From: a virus
IMG/VR virus record: IMGVR_UViG_3300019776_000461
Coordinates: 1-64,000 of that record
Strand: one strand, 5' to 3'
Length of the DNA: 64,000 bases
A program made the position numbers and the translations under genes. The stretch's first letter is position 1. Each line of letters begins with the position of its first letter. Below, piece by piece: positions 61,804-64,000 of this stretch. The notes below the pieces were generated by a model that saw only the letters and a list, made by a program, of their open reading frames with translations, ran no database searches and had not been told where the DNA came from.

Positions 61804-62960
61804 TGAGTATATATATTTGGACTTCGGAATATGTAAGTGAAGGTCATCCTGATAAAATAGCTGACCAAATTTCAGATGCAGTTCTTGATTGGTACTTACA
61901 AAGAGACCCAGATGCAAAGGTTGCGTGTGAGGTTATGGTAAAGGATAGTGATATTTATGTTTCTGGTGAAATAAAATCAACGGTTGATAAAGATAAAAGA
62001 ACTTTAGAATTATCACTAACTCGATTAATTAGAGGACTTATAAAAGATATTGGATACACAAAAGAAGAATCCCCTTTCTTTAATTCAGACTATTGCCGTA
62101 TTCATTTCAATATATCAACTCAATCATCAGAGATTAATCAAGCAGTTGATAAAGGAGATGTTGTTACAGCAGGAGACCAAGGTATTATGTTTGGTTATGC
62201 AACTCGTGAAACTCCAACGTATATGCCGGTAGCAATTTACTTAGCTAAAAAACTAATTGAAGTTGCAACGGATATTAGAAAGAAAGGTAGTAAACTTGGA
62301 CATGTACAAAAACTTCGTCCTGATATGAAGAGTCAGGTGTCTGTTGCGTATAGTGGTAATGAAGCAGTTGGTATTCATTCTGTTGTATTTTCAACTTGTC
62401 ATTCTGAGTTGATTTCACTTGAAGAACTTAGAAAGTATTTCCACTCTGATATTTTACCAAAGGTATTAGAAAGTATTCCAGAAGAACTTGCTAAACTGTT
62501 TACAGATAAAACTGTTTACCATATAAATCCTGCTGGTGAATGGAACATAGGTGGTCCAGTTTCTGATTGTGGATTAACTGGTAGAAAGATTGTGGTTGAC
62601 CAATATGGTGCTGATTGTGAAATTGGTGGCGGTGCTTTCTCAGGCAAAGACCCAAGTAAAGTTGATAGAAGTGCAGCATATATGGCTCGTCATATTGCCT
62701 TAAAAACACTTCATGAAAATGAAGAAGCAAATAAAATTAAAGTTCAATTAGCATATGTAATCGGTGAAGAGTTTCCTGTTTCATATCGTATATTTGACCC
62801 AACAACTGGAAAAGAATATGGACTTGGTAAATTTAGTTTCAATGATTTAACCCCAAATAAAATCATTGAAAGATTAAAATTAAAAACTCCTATTTATTTA
62901 CAGACTGCTAAGTACGGTCATTTTGGAAATAAAGATTTAGAATGGGAGAAAATTGGATGA
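61803..62960 (+). CDS. metK: S-adenosylmethionine synthetase
   Basis: This 385-aa enzyme makes SAM from methionine and ATP. Diagnostic segments are SEYVSEGHPDKIADQISDAV (about 7-26), GDQGIMFGYATRETPTYMP (about 118-136) and CEIGGGAFSGKDPSKVDRS (about 275-293). Length equals bacterial MetK (about 383). A viral SAM synthetase is unusual; three SAM-using methyltransferases are encoded nearby, which gives it a plausible use. It overlaps the next gene by 4 nt. Confidence 0.95.
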   Translation: MSIYIWTSEYVSEGHPDKIADQISDAVLDWYLQRDPDAKVACEVMVKDSDIYVSGEIKSTVDKDKRTLELSLTRLIRGLIKDIGYTKEESPFFNSDYCRIHFNISTQSSEINQAVDKGDVVTAGDQGIMFGYATRETPTYMPVAIYLAKKLIEVATDIRKKGSKLGHVQKLRPDMKSQVSVAYSGNEAVGIHSVVFSTCHSELISLEELRKYFHSDILPKVLESIPEELAKLFTDKTVYHINPAGEWNIGGPVSDCGLTGRKIVVDQYGADCEIGGGAFSGKDPSKVDRSAAYMARHIALKTLHENEEANKIKVQLAYVIGEEFPVSYRIFDPTTGKEYGLGKFSFNDLTPNKIIERLKLKTPIYLQTAKYGHFGNKDLEWEKIG

Positions 62961-63448
62961 AACTAAAAGACTTGATAATGGAAGCGTTTACTCTTAACGG
63001 TAGAGTTATGTTATATCACTTTTCAAAAGAAGATTTAGGAAATGTAGCGATTCTCGATCCAGCATTATCAAGTCAACGTCCATCCTCTTGGTCACGTAAC
63101 GATTATAAACTATCTAAAGTACCAAGAGTATTTTACTATACAGACTTAAATAAAATTGAGCGTATGGTTAAAAGTCATAATTTATATGCAGCAGAATATG
63201 ATGGTACTAGAATATTAAATGTACCGCAGGTATTGAAGGAGTATCAAACAAATCCAGATTCACTTGCTATCAAAAATCCAAACGCTTTCAAGATAATGCA
63301 ATCGTCCGTAAACCAATATGGTGCAATAGATTATGATGCAATGTTAAGAGCAGCAGGACAATTCTTTGATGGTGTATTCTACGATACTGGTAACTTACCA
63401 ATTGTCAATTTATTTGTACCATTAAGAGCAAAAAAACAAAATGTCTGA
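62957..63448 (+). CDS. Hypothetical protein with LIME-A leader
   Basis: This 163-aa protein begins MKLKDLIMEAFTLNGRVMLY, where LIME-A fits the (L/I)xE-(A/G) cleavage consensus at residue 9. The rest contains MLYHFSKEDLGN, VPRVFYYTDLNKIERM and AAEYDGTRILNVP, faintly like ADP-ribosyltransferase H-Y-type motifs, but this is speculative. ATG 62957 overlaps the metK stop (ATGA) and follows GGGAG; an ATG at 62942 in the same frame is less well placed. Confidence 0.5.
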   Translation: MKLKDLIMEAFTLNGRVMLYHFSKEDLGNVAILDPALSSQRPSSWSRNDYKLSKVPRVFYYTDLNKIERMVKSHNLYAAEYDGTRILNVPQVLKEYQTNPDSLAIKNPNAFKIMQSSVNQYGAIDYDAMLRAAGQFFDGVFYDTGNLPIVNLFVPLRAKKQNV

Positions 63449-64000
63449 TAAAAAAATATCCTTTTCACAATATCAAATGTGGAAGGGTTGCCCACACAGA
63501 TGGAAACTTGTTTACAAAGATAAGGTTGGAATTTTTTCTCCAAACATAGCAATGTTGTTTGGAACGGTAATGCATGAAGTTCTACAAGAATATGTAAAGA
63601 CTATATATGAAAAATCAATCAATGAGGCTAACGCTTTAGAATTAGATACTATGCTTCAGAATGGTTTGAAAGAACATTATAAGAAATTACTTACAGAAGC
63701 AAATGGTGTTCACTTCTCGAATCAAAATGAACTTGCTGAGTATTGTAATGACGGTATTGAGATTCTCAAATGGTTCAAAGCTCATAGAGCAGACTTCTTC
63801 TTAAAGAAAGATTATGAGTTGGTTGGAATAGAATTACCAATTAATATAATTCCACTCGAAACGCATTCAAGTGTAAGACTTGTTGGGTTTTTGGATTTGG
63901 TTATAAAGAATACAAAAACAGATGAGATTTATATTTACGATTTCAAAACAAGCACAGGTGGATGGGGTAAGTATCATAAAAATGATAGAACAAAAGTATC
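63441..64000 (+). CDS. PD-(D/E)XK nuclease of the RecB/Cas4-like class (3' end outside window)
   Basis: The frame opens at ATG 63441, overlaps the previous gene by 8 nt and remains open to the window edge (186 codons seen). It begins KISFSQYQMWKGCPHRWKLV, a typical RecB-family start (S-x-x-x-CP-x-(R/K)-(W/F)), then has GTVMHEVLQEYVK (motif with His), VGFLDLVIKN and YIYDFKTSTG (the D...DxK active site). Such enzymes process DNA ends in recombination or degrade host DNA. The C-terminus, including any iron-sulphur cysteines, is not visible. Confidence 0.82.
   Translation, partial: MSDKKISFSQYQMWKGCPHRWKLVYKDKVGIFSPNIAMLFGTVMHEVLQEYVKTIYEKSINEANALELDTMLQNGLKEHYKKLLTEANGVHFSNQNELAEYCNDGIEILKWFKAHRADFFLKKDYELVGIELPINIIPLETHSSVRLVGFLDLVIKNTKTDEIYIYDFKTSTGGWGKYHKNDRTKV

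Noticed and set aside
61812-61819. TATATTTG box near the start of metK
   Set aside because: It lies inside the coding region just after the ATG, has no TTTG 20 nt upstream, and metK is translationally coupled to the preceding gene.
1-64000. tRNA genes, integrase, transposase or attachment sites
   Set aside because: No cloverleaf-like sequence, integrase or transposase motif was noticed in the intergenic regions, all of which are short except 13638-14011. A formal tRNA scan was not run.

Overview
The window is part of the genome of a T4-like tailed phage (contractile tail). It is AT-rich, tightly packed and entirely coded on the + strand, with no tRNA, insertion sequence, integrase or CRISPR array seen. 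Recognisable T4-type parts are the major capsid protein (gp23), neck and tail-terminator proteins (gp13, gp14, gp15), sheath (gp18), tube (gp19), tape measure, baseplate proteins, SSB (gp32), UvsX, RNase H/FEN, helicase (gp41), family B polymerase (gp43), sliding clamp (gp45) and clamp loader (gp44/gp62). Four replication or metabolism genes are preceded by TATATTTG boxes, two of them with a TTG or TTTG exactly 20 nt upstream. This is the Bacteroidetes -33/-7 promoter architecture (TTTG, about 20 nt, TAnnTTTG), so the host is probably a member of the Bacteroidetes.

Layout. 1-6 kb: capsid protein, then a ParB-like protein and three proteins that look like packaged internal head proteins. 6-7.4 kb: a membrane-anchored protein and PhoH. 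7.4-31 kb: neck, tail terminator, sheath, tube, two overlapping tape-measure chaperone candidates, a 1499-aa tape measure, a 2599-aa repeat-rich baseplate/tube-initiator protein, a LysM wedge protein, a hub protein, and an unexpected family-A-polymerase-like protein. 31.8-35.8 kb: small proteins with short N-terminal leaders resembling capsid-targeting sequences, including an alpha/beta-hydrolase-like protein and a second ParB-like protein. 35.9-42.9 kb: gp32, UvsX, RNase H/FEN, gp41, an acyltransferase-like protein and a B12-dependent (class II) ribonucleotide reductase. 42.9-47.3 kb: small membrane and nucleoid-type proteins, Hsp20 and a large virion protein. 47.4-51.2 kb: thioredoxin, a thymidylate-synthase-fold enzyme, a glutamine amidotransferase/asparagine-synthetase-like enzyme, a PLP-fold enzyme and dUTPase. 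51.3-64 kb: small proteins, three related SPPY-type DNA methyltransferases interleaved with gp43, gp45, gp44 and gp62, then an Nmad1-type protein, S-adenosylmethionine synthetase, another leader-bearing protein, and the start of a RecB/Cas4-like nuclease.

How the genes fit together. Virion genes carry an upstream box ATATTTATA (about 12 copies, mostly 31-38 nt before the start codon), here read as the phage late promoter. It differs from the host-type TATATTTG(TA) box essentially by G to A, as if the phage late sigma evolved on a Bacteroidetes promoter scaffold. Replication and nucleotide genes use the host-type box. The set of TS-like enzyme, amidotransferase, PLP-fold protein, dUTPase, Nmad1 protein, MetK and three methyltransferases suggests altered DNA bases (inference). 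A second theme is a cohort of accessory proteins with N-terminal leaders ending in (L/I)xE, the T4 prohead-protease cleavage signal, that may be packaged in the capsid and injected.
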